Source: CBDAPE01 sp965198325
Lineage (GTDB): Bacteria; Pseudomonadota; Alphaproteobacteria; UBA828; JAPUJA01
Direction of reading: 5' to 3'
Assembly (NCBI GenBank): GCA_965198325.1
Contig: CBDAPE010000012.1
Coordinates: forward strand, 124,001 to 188,000
DNA: 64,000 nt
Below are positions 1 to 8,480 of the stretch, piece by piece. Below the pieces are notes generated by a model. The model saw nothing but the letters and a program-made list of their open reading frames with translations, was not told the DNA's origin and searched no databases. The translations under genes were made by a program, and so were the position numbers. Position 1 is the stretch's first letter, and each line of letters opens with the position of its first letter.

Positions 1-415
1 CCGGCGAAACCGCGACCCCGTAAAGCTCCTGCAGATGGCCACGTATCTCGCGCACCGTCATGCCGCGGGCATACAGCGACACGATGCGATCGTCGAAGCC
101 CTCGAGACGGCGTTCGCCCTTGGGCACGATCAGCGGGTCGAACGTGCCGGTGCGGTCGCGCGGCACGGCGATATCGATCTCGCCATCCTCGCTCAGCACC
201 GTCTTGTCCGAGTAGCCGTTGCGGCTGTTACCCGTGCCGCGACCGGCCGGGTCACCCTTCTCGTAGCCCAGGTGATCGCTCAACTCGGCGTCAAGCGCCC
301 GCTCCAAGAGCACCGCCTTGAGTTGCTTGAACAGCCCGTCTTCGCTCAGCAGGTCATCCGGCTTCTCGTAATCGGCCAGAAGTTCGTCCAGAAGTTCAGG
401 TCTGATAGTCCTCAT
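1..415 (-). CDS. IS256-family transposase, N-terminal part (partial)
   Basis: This is the first ~138 codons of an IS256 (mutator-type) DDE transposase, running off the window. The reading frame matches the N-terminus of the complete copy at 51388-52608 (MRTIRPELLDELL start, then LGYEKGDPAGRGTGNSRNG). The start at 415 follows a GGGAGGA ribosome binding site. The first catalytic Asp of the family lies outside the window, so whether this copy is intact cannot be judged. Confidence 0.85.
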   Translation of the reverse strand, partial: MRTIRPELLDELLADYEKPDDLLSEDGLFKQLKAVLLERALDAELSDHLGYEKGDPAGRGTGNSRNGYSDKTVLSEDGEIDIAVPRDRTGTFDPLIVPKGERRLEGFDDRIVSLYARGMTVREIRGHLQELYGVAVSP

Positions 416-481
416 CGTAGGTCCTCCCATACTAAATATTGGACCCACGGCACTCATTTACACAAGATATCTGACACTCTC
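1..481 (-). mobile_element. IS256-family element, truncated by window edge
   Basis: This stretch is the reverse complement of the 5' part of the complete IS256 element at 51322-52662. The shared sequence stops at the outer end GAGAGTGTC (complement of 473-481), which fixes the element boundary. The rest of the element lies beyond the window start. It is inverted relative to the other copy. Confidence 0.85.
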
Positions 482-676
482 GGCCGCCGAGATCGAACAC
501 CTGTAACGTCGCAATTATTGTCAAGGGGCTCTCCGTACCAACAAGCCCCTGCGATACGTCCGACCGGTCGAGAACCGGCCGATCGGTTCCGACAAGCGAG
601 AAAGCCTAGCACCATGTCAGTGCAGGCTGCAATCGACCGTCTTGTTTGGACCCCTCGTCGTCGTCGCCGTCTTCGT

Positions 677-2245
677 TCACTTCCCAACGGCTTCCTTGGC
701 GGCCTCTTCCGCAGCCTTCTTTCCGGCCTCTTTGGCGGCCTTCGCGGCATCCTTGGCAGCCTCTTCGACAGCCTTCGCGACTTCCTTCGCAGCCTCTTCC
801 GCAGCTTTCGCAGCCTCTTCCGCGGCTTTCGCGGCGTCCTTGACGGCCTCTTCCGCGGCTTTCGCGGCGTCCTCCTTGGCGGCCTCTTCCGCGGCTTTCG
901 CAGCGTCCTTGGCGGCCTCTTCGACAGCCTTCTTCGCGGCCTCTTCGGCGGCTTTCTTGGCGGCCTCTTCCACGGCTTTGTTGGCAATCTCTTCAGCGGC
1001 TTTCTTGGCGGCTTTCTTGGCAGCTTCCTCGGCAGCCTGCTTGGCGGCGTCCTTCCGCAGCTTTCTTCGCAGCCTCTTCCGCAGCGGCTTCTTGGCAGCC
1101 TTCGCGGCTTCTTCCGCGGCTTTCTCGGCGGCCTTGGCGGTCTCTTCCTCGGCCTTCGCGGCTTCCTTCTCTTCCGCAGCCTTCGCGGCTTCCTCGGCGG
1201 CCTTCGCGGCGGCCTTGGACTCCTTCTCGGGCCTCTTGGCCTCTTCCGCAGCCTTCGCGGCTTCCTCGGCGGCTTCTTTGGTTTTCTTTTCGGCTTCCGC
1301 CAGGGCCTCCGCGGCGGCGTCTTTGGAGATATCCGCCGCTTCGTCTACGGCGTCGTTTTTGACGTCGCCGACGATAGCGTTGTCAGCAACCTGGTCGTCC
1401 ACGGCATAGTCGGCGTCCGTCCCGTCTCCGGTATCGGCTTCGTCCATTGCATCGTCGGCCGTATCGTCTCCAACGAAGTCGGCGTCTGCCGCGTCATCGG
1501 CATCGCCCGGTTCGTCATCGTTCGAGTCACTTACGGATTCGCCGTCGTCCGCTTCGTCATCAGCGTCGGCCTCGTCCGTTTCGTCGTCTTCGGATTCGGC
1601 GGAGTCATTGCCGTCCGAGGGCGCCTCACCGTCCGGGGTGGCGCGAATCTCGAGACTGGCATCGCCGATTGCCGACGCGATGGCGGTCTGGCCCGGAAAG
1701 ATCAAACCGGTCTGGCCCGTGCTCGCCGCCGTGACCTGAACCGCGCCTTCCGTGACGTGAAGCGCCGTGCCCGTGTCATTGACGTCGACCAAGAAGGTCG
1801 TGCCCTTGACCACTGCAGCCATATAGGGGGTCTCGACCTCGAACTCGAACTCAGGCCGGGTCTCGACCTTGAACAGGATCGTGCCAAGCGTTTGGATAAC
1901 CTCGCTCATGGCACCGTCACCACCGGCCGGGATCTGCATCCGGCTGTCGGGCGAGACGGTGATGCTGTCGCCGTTGCGCATCAGGATGGCGCGACCGTCG
2001 ATACCCGTGTCGAACGTCGTGCCGGGCTCGACCAGGTAGCCGGGAAAGACATCGACCGTGGCGATGAGCGCCCGCTGGGCCTCGACCTCGCCACTGACGG
2101 TGAGGACCGTCCAGCTATCTTCGCCGGCCCGGGCGGAGCGATCCGCGAAGACCGCGAGACCCAGAACGATCAGGGCCGCGGGACCCAGCCGGTTGCCAAA
2201 TTGCGTAGCGCGATTCCAGATGCCATACATGGCGTAAGTCTTCAT
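677..2245 (-). CDS. FecR-domain protein with acidic linker and Ala/Lys/Glu repeat tail
   Basis: The 522-residue product has an N-terminal export signal or membrane anchor (residues ~18-40), then a FecR-type domain (~45-195, including GRAILMRNGDSI and a TPYMAAVVKGTTFLV block). An Asp/Glu-rich linker follows (~210-305), then ~215 residues of Ala/Lys/Glu helix-forming repeats. FecR domains are best known from TonB signalling, but stand-alone exported forms also exist. No FecI-type sigma factor is nearby. The upstream gene on the same strand is a CHASE2 cyclic-di-GMP protein, a pairing often seen for such proteins. Residues ~383-401 (KKPLRKRLRRKLRK) break the repeat because this short stretch is read in a shifted frame. 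The function of the tail is unknown; an envelope spacer or polyanion-binding tail is possible. Confidence 0.75.
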   Translation of the reverse strand: MKTYAMYGIWNRATQFGNRLGPAALIVLGLAVFADRSARAGEDSWTVLTVSGEVEAQRALIATVDVFPGYLVEPGTTFDTGIDGRAILMRNGDSITVSPDSRMQIPAGGDGAMSEVIQTLGTILFKVETRPEFEFEVETPYMAAVVKGTTFLVDVNDTGTALHVTEGAVQVTAASTGQTGLIFPGQTAIASAIGDASLEIRATPDGEAPSDGNDSAESEDDETDEADADDEADDGESVSDSNDDEPGDADDAADADFVGDDTADDAMDEADTGDGTDADYAVDDQVADNAIVGDVKNDAVDEAADISKDAAAEALAEAEKKTKEAAEEAAKAAEEAKRPEKESKAAAKAAEEAAKAAEEKEAAKAEEETAKAAEKAAEEAAKAAKKPLRKRLRRKLRKDAAKQAAEEAAKKAAKKAAEEIANKAVEEAAKKAAEEAAKKAVEEAAKDAAKAAEEAAKEDAAKAAEEAVKDAAKAAEEAAKAAEEAAKEVAKAVEEAAKDAAKAAKEAGKKAAEEAAKEAVGK

Positions 2246-2280
2246 CTAAAATTTACCCGCTACCTACGGGATTAGACCGA

Positions 2281-2309
2281 ACTATGCACATTAAGAATTA
2301 TTAAGTCAA
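2281..2309 (-). promoter_or_regulatory. Candidate sigma70-type promoter of the FecR gene
   Basis: On the minus strand TTGACT (2304-2309) lies 17 bases before CATAGT (2281-2286), placing transcription start about 30 bases before the FecR start codon. The surrounding 429-bp gap (2246-2674) is strikingly AT-rich between about 2280 and 2360 and otherwise shows no gene. Confidence 0.4.
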
Positions 2310-2674
2310 TATAAAAATGCACTATACGATTATTTTTACTTATATCTTTACCTTTTCACCGATCCGACACCTACCTAACCATAACCCGAAACTGCAGCTC
2401 CCAGCCTGCCCTCCAGGCGCGCGACTAACTCTCAAGACGCTGTAATAAAATGATTATCTCGGACTTCTCTTGGCCCTCTCCCCGACCAGGCGCCGCCCCT
2501 CGTGGCGTGGTTAACGCCAGCCCGGGCCGCGCGGAATTATGCTGATGGTTAATCGGCTTGGATCAAGAGCCGAGTGGGGAAACGGTGACGGTAAAGGGGG
2601 CATTTCGAGGCTGCGAAACGCGATCGGGCGGCATCGTCGGCGTGACCTGCTACGCACCTTCGAAGCGCGAAGGA

Positions 2675-5560
2675 TCAGGACGCGGCGGCCCCGGTTTTCA
2701 GCGTTGCGGCAGGCTCCCCGGCCAAGAGCGCATCGGGCTCGGCTCGGCGGACCTCCCAGGGACAGTCGTCGAGCCAAGCGAGAAAGACCGTCTCGGGCAT
2801 GGGCTTGCTGATGAAATAGCCCTGGCCGATATCACAGCCCTGGATATCGAGCAGATCGATATGCTCCTGCTCCTCGACGCTTTCGGCAACCACCTCGAGA
2901 CCCATATTGTGGGCCAGATCGATGGTCGCCTGGACGATCACCGCATCGCCCTCGTCCTCCGTCATGTTCAAGACAAAGGATTTGTCAATCTTGAGCTCGT
3001 CGACGGGCAGGCGCTTCAGATAGCCCAACGATGAATACCCCGTGCCGAAATCGTCGATCGAGAGGCGGACGCCCAGTTCGTCGAGGCGCCGGACAGTTTC
3101 CAGGGCGCGCTCGGGATCGAGCATGATCGCGCTCTCGGTGATCTCGAGAGTGACGCGGGCGGGATCGAGCCGCCAATTCTCCAGAGACGTTGCCACGATA
3201 TCCGGGAGATCGTGATCGTGCAGATTGCGCGCCAAGAGGTTGACCGATGCGCCGATCTCGATGCCCGCCGCGTGCCAACCCGACAGCCGGCTAAACGCCC
3301 GCTCGACGACCCAGTGGGTGAGCGCGCGGATCAGACCGGTCTGTTCGGCAAGCGCGACGTACTCTTCCGGGTTCTGAAAGCCGTGCTCGGGGTGAATCCA
3401 GCGGATTAGGGCCTCAACGTCGCAAACCCGGCCGGTCTTCATGTCGATCTTGGGCTGATAGTGAAGATCGAGTTCGTCTTTTTCGATCGCCTGGCGCAGA
3501 TCGCCCTTCATCGTCAGGCTGCGAACGGTGTGCTGGTCGAGCTCGGCATCGTAGGACGCGATGCGCTCCTGCCCCCGCTTTGCCAAATACATGGCGACGT
3601 CGGCGCACTGCATGAGCCGGCTCGACTCGTCGGCGTGGTCGGGATGGAGCGCAATGCCGGCACTGGCGCCGATTTCAAGCGCGAGGTCCTCGATCTGGAA
3701 GGGTTCCTCGAGCATCTTCAGGCACCGTTCGGCGACCCGTTCGGCCCAATCGTGGGAGTTGACCGCAGGCAACAGAATGGCGAATTCGTCGCCGCCCAAC
3801 CGGGCAATGGTGTCGGACTTGCGCAAGGGTTCGGCGAGGCGCCAGGCAACGCTCTTCAAGATCTCGTCGCCCATATGATGACCCAGGGTATCGTTGATCT
3901 CCTTGAAGCCGTCGAGATCGAGCAGGAGGAGACCCAGGCGTTTGTTCTCGCGCTTGGCCGCCCGCAAGGCATGATCGAGCCGGTCGCGCAGCAAAATCCG
4001 GTTCGGCAGCTCCGTCAGCGGGTCGTAGAGCGCGAGATGCTGAAGCTCTTCCTGGCGTTTCTTCCGCTCCGTTATGTCGCGAACGATGCCGATATAGAGC
4101 TGCTCATCGTCGATCTCGGCATGGCTCATGGCGACATCGACGGCGACAGGCAGGTCACCTTTTTGGGTCGCGACCAGTTCGCGCGGCCCCACACCGACCT
4201 GGAAGTAGGCCGCCAGATCGGACTTCGCCTCGGCGAGGCCGGGAAAGATTGTCTCGAGATTATGCTCGACCAGTTCTTCCCGCCGATAGCCGAAAATTTT
4301 CAGGGCCGCGTCGTTGACCGTGGCAATCTCGCCCGACGGCTTCGCGGTCAGGATGCCGTCGAGGCTGTTCTCGACCACGCCGCGCATCATCGCGTCGGTC
4401 CGCCGAAGGGCCAGATTCTGAAAAATCAGCTTCAGGGAGAGCTCCTTGGTCCGGCTGACCAGGCCCGTCGCGAACAGCAGGGCGAGCATCACCACGACCG
4501 GAGCCGTATCGATCAGCAGAGGCCAGGCGGAGTAAATCCCGACTGCCCCGAACACCACCAAGCCCGAGCCGCCCAGAACGATCGCAACGCTTCGCGGCCA
4601 CGGCCACGCCGCGAATCGCGGACCCAGCACGAGCGCGAGCAGGAGGACGATCGCAAGCACCGGGAGGGAGCCAAGATTAAGCAGGGCGCGGCCCTGGACC
4701 AGAGAATTGTAGGCCAAGGCCAGCAAAACCGGCCCGGGCACAGTCTTGAGCACGGGCACGGGCATCATATCGCCGAGCTCGATCGCCGTCGAACCGATGA
4801 TAATATCCTTGCCCGCAACCACCGCCGGGTCGAATCGGCCGGCCATGACATCGGCAAAGTACAGCCGGGCCATCGTGCCCAAGTCGAGGCCGAAATCGAT
4901 ATGGAAACTCGCCGCCGGCAAGTCCTGGCGGCCCGCGAGAAGCGCGACGAGCGAGGGGATCGCAGAGTCATCCCACCGGTCACGGATCATGGCGCGCCGG
5001 ACGAGGCCATCGCGCTCCGCGAATACGTTGATCGTGCCGACCCTGGCCTGAAGCTGAAACCGGGGCAGCGGCGCGGTCAGCGACATTGCCGCGCCGCCGG
5101 GGCCCTGGATCTGCTGTTTGAAGGCCGGCAGGATCACACGCCCCCCGGTCGTGGCGAGGGCCTGTTCGAGCCTTGCGTCTTCTTCGGGCGACGAGCTGGA
5201 GCTGAAATCCACGTCGAACGCCACTTGCCGGGCGCCCGCCGCGATAAGATTTTCGACCACCCGGGCATGGTAGCTGCGCGGCCAGGGCCAGCGATCGAGC
5301 TCGTTGAGACTTTGGGAGTCGATCACGACGAGGGTCAGCTCGTCGCTCGCCGAGCGCTGGACCAGACGGTAATTCAGATCGGTCAGTTCTTTTTGGAAGA
5401 CATTGAGGGCGCCGACCAGATAGAGCCCGGCCAACAGGCCGAAAACCAGGAGCGGCGGCAAATATTTCTTAAAGGTTGTCAATGGCGGAGCAAAAAGGGA
5501 CCACCGTGGCGGTGTAAGAAGGGACCGCTTGGCGGCTGCGGGCTTGTCCCCGTAGTCCAT
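2675..5560 (-). CDS. CHASE2-PAS-GGDEF-EAL cyclic-di-GMP protein with IS-derived N-terminus
   Basis: From the ATG at 5560 the product is 961 residues: a transmembrane segment (~33-52), a CHASE2 sensor domain in the periplasm (~53-290), three membrane segments (~291-311, 323-345, 350-370), PAS (~390-500), GGDEF (~510-670) and EAL (~685-925). GGDEF is intact at 589-593 and has an RxxD inhibitory site (RKSD) five residues before it. EAL is intact (EALIRW at 716-721, DDFGTGYSSL at 836-845), so both synthesis and breakdown of cyclic-di-GMP are possible. The first 28 residues are encoded by an IS21 fragment that joins the gene at 5477, just before FKKYLPPLLVF. The native start and promoter are therefore lost, and expression is uncertain. 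Confidence 0.85.
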   Translation of the reverse strand: MDYGDKPAAAKRSLLTPPRWSLFAPPLTTFKKYLPPLLVFGLLAGLYLVGALNVFQKELTDLNYRLVQRSASDELTLVVIDSQSLNELDRWPWPRSYHARVVENLIAAGARQVAFDVDFSSSSSPEEDARLEQALATTGGRVILPAFKQQIQGPGGAAMSLTAPLPRFQLQARVGTINVFAERDGLVRRAMIRDRWDDSAIPSLVALLAGRQDLPAASFHIDFGLDLGTMARLYFADVMAGRFDPAVVAGKDIIIGSTAIELGDMMPVPVLKTVPGPVLLALAYNSLVQGRALLNLGSLPVLAIVLLLALVLGPRFAAWPWPRSVAIVLGGSGLVVFGAVGIYSAWPLLIDTAPVVVMLALLFATGLVSRTKELSLKLIFQNLALRRTDAMMRGVVENSLDGILTAKPSGEIATVNDAALKIFGYRREELVEHNLETIFPGLAEAKSDLAAYFQVGVGPRELVATQKGDLPVAVDVAMSHAEIDDEQLYIGIVRDITERKKRQEELQHLALYDPLTELPNRILLRDRLDHALRAAKRENKRLGLLLLDLDGFKEINDTLGHHMGDEILKSVAWRLAEPLRKSDTIARLGGDEFAILLPAVNSHDWAERVAERCLKMLEEPFQIEDLALEIGASAGIALHPDHADESSRLMQCADVAMYLAKRGQERIASYDAELDQHTVRSLTMKGDLRQAIEKDELDLHYQPKIDMKTGRVCDVEALIRWIHPEHGFQNPEEYVALAEQTGLIRALTHWVVERAFSRLSGWHAAGIEIGASVNLLARNLHDHDLPDIVATSLENWRLDPARVTLEITESAIMLDPERALETVRRLDELGVRLSIDDFGTGYSSLGYLKRLPVDELKIDKSFVLNMTEDEGDAVIVQATIDLAHNMGLEVVAESVEEQEHIDLLDIQGCDIGQGYFISKPMPETVFLAWLDDCPWEVRRAEPDALLAGEPAATLKTGAAAS

Positions 5561-5947
5561 GGGCGGGCCCCGCGTGCGACGCGGCGTGCCCTCAACAGGC
5601 CGACGCGGCGGCGCGCGCGGGAGGGACCTGTGGGCCCATGGGGTCAAGCGTGGGTTGGGTGGTCGGTTCAGTTCGCCGTCGGGGTTTGACGCCTGCGGCT
5701 CTGGTTGAGCCTGTAGCTCTCGCCATTCATCTCGAGGATGTTGACGTGGTGGGTGCGGCGGTCGAGGAGAGCGCCGGTAAGCCGCTCGGAGCCGAACACC
5801 TCGGTCCATTCGTCGAACGGCAGATTGGTGGTGACCAGGGTCGAGCCGCGCTCGTAGCGCTGGCTGAACACCTCGAACAGGAGCTCGGCACCGGTCTTGG
5901 ACAGCGGCACGAAGCCGAGTTCGTCGATGATCAGAAGCTTGTAGGTG
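5477..5947. mobile_element. IS21-family fragment (terminus plus istB 3' end)
   Basis: The fragment begins at an IS21 tip (TGTCAATGGCGGAGC) nearly identical to those at 50537, 50848 and 51159. It continues through the istB 3' region and stops at 5947, where similarity to the fuller istB at 53975-54628 ends. It lacks istA and the other terminus. Its outer tip is fused to the CHASE2 coding frame. Confidence 0.85.
5668..5947 (-). pseudogene. istB: istB remnant (C-terminal ~90 residues)
   Basis: The frame carries the istB C-terminus, including VPLSKTGAELLFEVFSQRYE and the natural end RQTPTAN. The Walker motifs and the whole N-terminal two thirds are missing, so this cannot act as the IS21 transposition ATPase. 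It shows what the end of istB looks like before the nested insertions seen at 50842 and 53978. Confidence 0.8.
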
Positions 5948-6046
5948 AAAACGGTTAATGAGGGCTTACGGGAGCGGCCCCGGGCGTTCTTCTATGTCTC
6001 GAAGAATTTCTGACCCGCCGGATCACCCCGAGCGGAGCTCCGATCG

Positions 6047-6430
6047 TCACGCCGCCTCGAGCCCGAAATGCTCGACGACGTAGGGCTGGACGACCCCGGC
6101 GTGAAGCGCGAGGAGGACGAGCCGGGCATCGAGATCGTCGCCCGCCTCGAGCGCGTCCTCGATGCGCGCCTCCACGGCGCTCGTGAGGCTCAGGTCGTTG
6201 GCCTCGGTAAAAGGCCGGGGGCCCAGCATGCAGTAGGCGAGCAGCTCCGCGGCCAGGGCACAGGCCCGCTCGTCCGGGCTTGCGCCGTAGCCCGCCTCCT
6301 TGAGCAGCTTGAGGGTCGTAAGCTTCACGGCATCGGGGACAAGGCGGGGGTGCAGCCCGACCGCGCGAACCGCATGGTCGAGGCGCTGGATCTCGCGGGA
6401 ACGGCCGAACAGGCCGAAGAATCCGAGCAT
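6047..6430 (-). CDS. Conserved hypothetical small protein
   Basis: The 127-residue product starts at 6430 after AAGGAG with good spacing. It begins MLGFFGLFGRSREIQRLDHA and is predicted to be mostly helical and soluble. I do not recognise a named domain. The codon use matches the host and the frame is clean, so it looks like a resident gene. A longer frame to 6586 has no ribosome binding site. The 99 bases between it and the IS21 fragment hold nothing I can name. Confidence 0.6.
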   Translation of the reverse strand: MLGFFGLFGRSREIQRLDHAVRAVGLHPRLVPDAVKLTTLKLLKEAGYGASPDERACALAAELLAYCMLGPRPFTEANDLSLTSAVEARIEDALEAGDDLDARLVLLALHAGVVQPYVVEHFGLEAA

Positions 6431-6678
6431 GCCGAGGGCTCCTTGCGCCGAAAGCGGGCGCGATCCGGCGGCCCGCGCCGGATCGGTTACTATCCGGTTA
6501 TTGGCTGAATTCGAGCCGCCGTCAAACCGCCGCAAATTCACCCCGGGGCCGGTTCGCGAGCCGCGTCGGGCGGCGGGGTAGTGCATCAGTTTGAAATCTG
6601 ATCCAGGTTGAGCACTGTAGCGGCCTCACCTGCGTTCCTATATGCTTAGCGGTGAGCATGTATCATTAAGGATGCCGC

Positions 6679-6876
6679 ATGACTGAGATACGAATGACTG
6701 TCTATGATCTGCCCACAACCGACCTGCCATATCTTGCTGTGATGATAATGCCAGACGGCACCGTCGTTGCGACAGCGCACGATGGCTTCGAAGAGGCAAC
6801 AGCGCGCGTCAATATGATGGCTGGCGCTGCGGTCATGATGGCTGGCGCTGCGGTCGCAACATTGGATCGAGTGTAG
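6679..6876 (+). CDS. Small passenger protein with 21-bp tandem duplication
   Basis: The 65-residue product is not a recognised family. The C-terminal part contains MMAGAAV twice because 6814-6834 is repeated exactly at 6835-6855. It sits first inside the left end of the IS1-type transposon, and its stop codon at 6874-6876 is one base from the TTG start of the next gene, so the two are probably translated together. It could be a small regulator or simply non-functional cargo. Confidence 0.45.
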   Translation: MTEIRMTVYDLPTTDLPYLAVMIMPDGTVVATAHDGFEEATARVNMMAGAAVMMAGAAVATLDRV

Positions 6877-6877
6877 G

Positions 6878-7147
6878 TTGCCAAGGGGTCCCAAGGGTCA
6901 GAAGCGCCCGGCAGACGTGATCGGTAACGCCGTCCGTGTTATGGAAATTGCGACGGGCCAGCGCGAGGAAGAATTCGAGGCCGAAGACGACGGCAAGGAC
7001 CCTGCGGCCAAGGCGCTGGGGAAGAAGGGCGGCAAGGCACGAGCCAAGAAGTTGACGCCCAAGCAACGGTCGGATATTGCGAAGAAAGGCGCTAAGGCGC
7101 GCTGGAAAAATCAAACTGTGCCTCGGCGGGAAACGACAGAGACTTGA
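6878..7147 (+). CDS. Small KGG-motif basic protein (passenger)
   Basis: The 89-residue product starts at a TTG immediately after the previous gene. It opens MPRGPKGQKRPADVIG and ends in a Lys/Arg-rich region containing KKGGKARAKKLTPKQRSDIA. The RxGPKGxKRPADVIG opening and the KGG-type tail are typical of small proteins common in alphaproteobacteria and often found on mobile DNA. They are probably nucleic-acid binding, but no defined function is known to me. Its 3' end overlaps the tail of the opposite-strand ATPase gene by 56 bases. Confidence 0.6.
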   Translation: MPRGPKGQKRPADVIGNAVRVMEIATGQREEEFEAEDDGKDPAAKALGKKGGKARAKKLTPKQRSDIAKKGAKARWKNQTVPRRETTET

Positions 7148-8351
7148 TTGCCGCAGGTGGTATCAGTTCCTCATCAATGCCCCTCATAATAATATAAGGC
7201 TGCATCATAGGGTCGCGGAATCGGAATTTATATGCTCGTTCACGGCCCTTTCTACTTAGAATGTGCGCTCTTTCATCGGTTATAAATTTCTTCAAGTGTT
7301 GTTGGAATGTGTCGACTCTTATAGGTCGGCCAAGAATATCTGACAAAGGATTGCAGATTGACTGAGGTGTAAATTGTCCACGACTGTCCGTTTTGGCCAA
7401 AGCACATGCCAGAAGGACGTGGCGGTACAAGCTATCTGATCGATTGCTATGAATTGCTGAAGTGTAGTCGCCTTGGATCGATTCTTGTGATCTTTCAAGC
7501 GCTCTTTGGATAGCTGTGTCAACATCGGACTCAGAAACTGCTAAGGAATGTCTCTCTATCGCACTTTGAACAGAGTACAGACCAAGTAGGTGTGCATAAG
7601 CGGGCAAACCTCTGGATAGTTCAATAATCTTAAAGTATGCGTCCGGATGTACCTCCATGCCTAGTTGGGAAACCCTCTTATCTATAATTTCCCTCATTTC
7701 TCTATTATCCATACGTGACATTGGAACTTGTTCAAGACATCGCGATATCGAAGGGTGTTCGCCAATGAGTTCATGGATATCATCTGCAACACCGACAATT
7801 AAGACTGTGACATTTACCGAATAATCTGACAGAGCCTTTATTGTATTCGCCATAAGCTCATGAATAGATTTATCCGGTGATTTGTCAAACTCATCAATTA
7901 CAACTATCGGTAAGTCATTGGGTTTAAAGATCTGGTCAAACTCTCTCCGAACGTCGTCCGGGTAAATTTCCTCAGGGAAAAACTCAGACAGCGGAATGAG
8001 CACCTCACGCCCTTCCTTTACCTCTTTGACGTGCAAATCCCGGAACACTTTTTTCCAAACTGAGGAAAAATCATCGGACGGGTCCACTTGCTCCCGGACG
8101 AGGCTGATATGTCTTAGGGTCTCTGGAAATAGTCCAGAGAAAACATTCGCCAACGAAGTTTTCCCAACGCCCCGCTCTCCAAAAAGAATTATGTGTTTTC
8201 CACGCTCCGTCATTGCTTCTATCATCTTACGAATCTCCGCGAGCCTCCCAGCAAACAGATCATGTTCGTTAATTGGTGCGGATGGGCTGAATAGTTGCGA
8301 TGCTTCAAAGCGCTTTGCATCCCAATCTTCTTTGGATGGTGTTTTCGGCAT
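7092..8351 (-). CDS. ORC/Cdc6-like AAA+ ATPase (transposon passenger)
   Basis: The 419-residue product starts at 8351 after a GGAGAT site. It has Walker A GERGVGKTS (58-66), Walker B VVIDEFD (150-156), a sensor-1-like VLIVGVAD strand (183-190) and an SRCLEQVPMSRM segment typical of ORC/Cdc6-type AAA+ proteins. The C-terminal ~120 residues look like a winged-helix region. The gene lies inside the IS1-type transposon, opposite to the transposase, and is much AT-richer than host genes. By analogy with IstB, TniB and TnsC it could control transposition or target choice, or act on foreign DNA. That role is inference only; the fold call is firm. Confidence 0.8.
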   Translation of the reverse strand: MPKTPSKEDWDAKRFEASQLFSPSAPINEHDLFAGRLAEIRKMIEAMTERGKHIILFGERGVGKTSLANVFSGLFPETLRHISLVREQVDPSDDFSSVWKKVFRDLHVKEVKEGREVLIPLSEFFPEEIYPDDVRREFDQIFKPNDLPIVVIDEFDKSPDKSIHELMANTIKALSDYSVNVTVLIVGVADDIHELIGEHPSISRCLEQVPMSRMDNREMREIIDKRVSQLGMEVHPDAYFKIIELSRGLPAYAHLLGLYSVQSAIERHSLAVSESDVDTAIQRALERSQESIQGDYTSAIHSNRSDSLYRHVLLACALAKTDSRGQFTPQSICNPLSDILGRPIRVDTFQQHLKKFITDERAHILSRKGRERAYKFRFRDPMMQPYIIMRGIDEELIPPAAIKSLSFPAEAQFDFSSAP

Positions 8352-8480
8352 GATGAATCTCCGACGATGGACGTTTGTTGCCACACTAACGCCGCTACTT
8401 GATCAACTAAAGCGTAAACTTGTTCATCATAATGAAAATATATGATTGACGCTAAGCATCGGATGTCATATATTGTGGGC

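Noticed and set aside
677..1300. Repeat array that could look like CRISPR or a minisatellite
   Set aside because: The repeats are imperfect codon repeats of an Ala/Lys/Glu protein, without regular spacers.
35..2275. Long plus-strand frame of 746 codons
   Set aside because: It is antisense to the IS256 transposase and the FecR gene. Its Arg/Gly/Phe/Leu repeats are the mirror of the Ala/Lys/Glu codon repeats.
5440..5482. TTGACA at the IS21 tip as a new promoter for the cyclic-di-GMP gene
   Set aside because: No good -10 hexamer lies at 16-18 bases from it; only a possibility.
3461..5689. Plus-strand frame of 742 codons
   Set aside because: It is antisense to the GGDEF-EAL gene, whose motifs are complete; the plus frame has no domain pattern.
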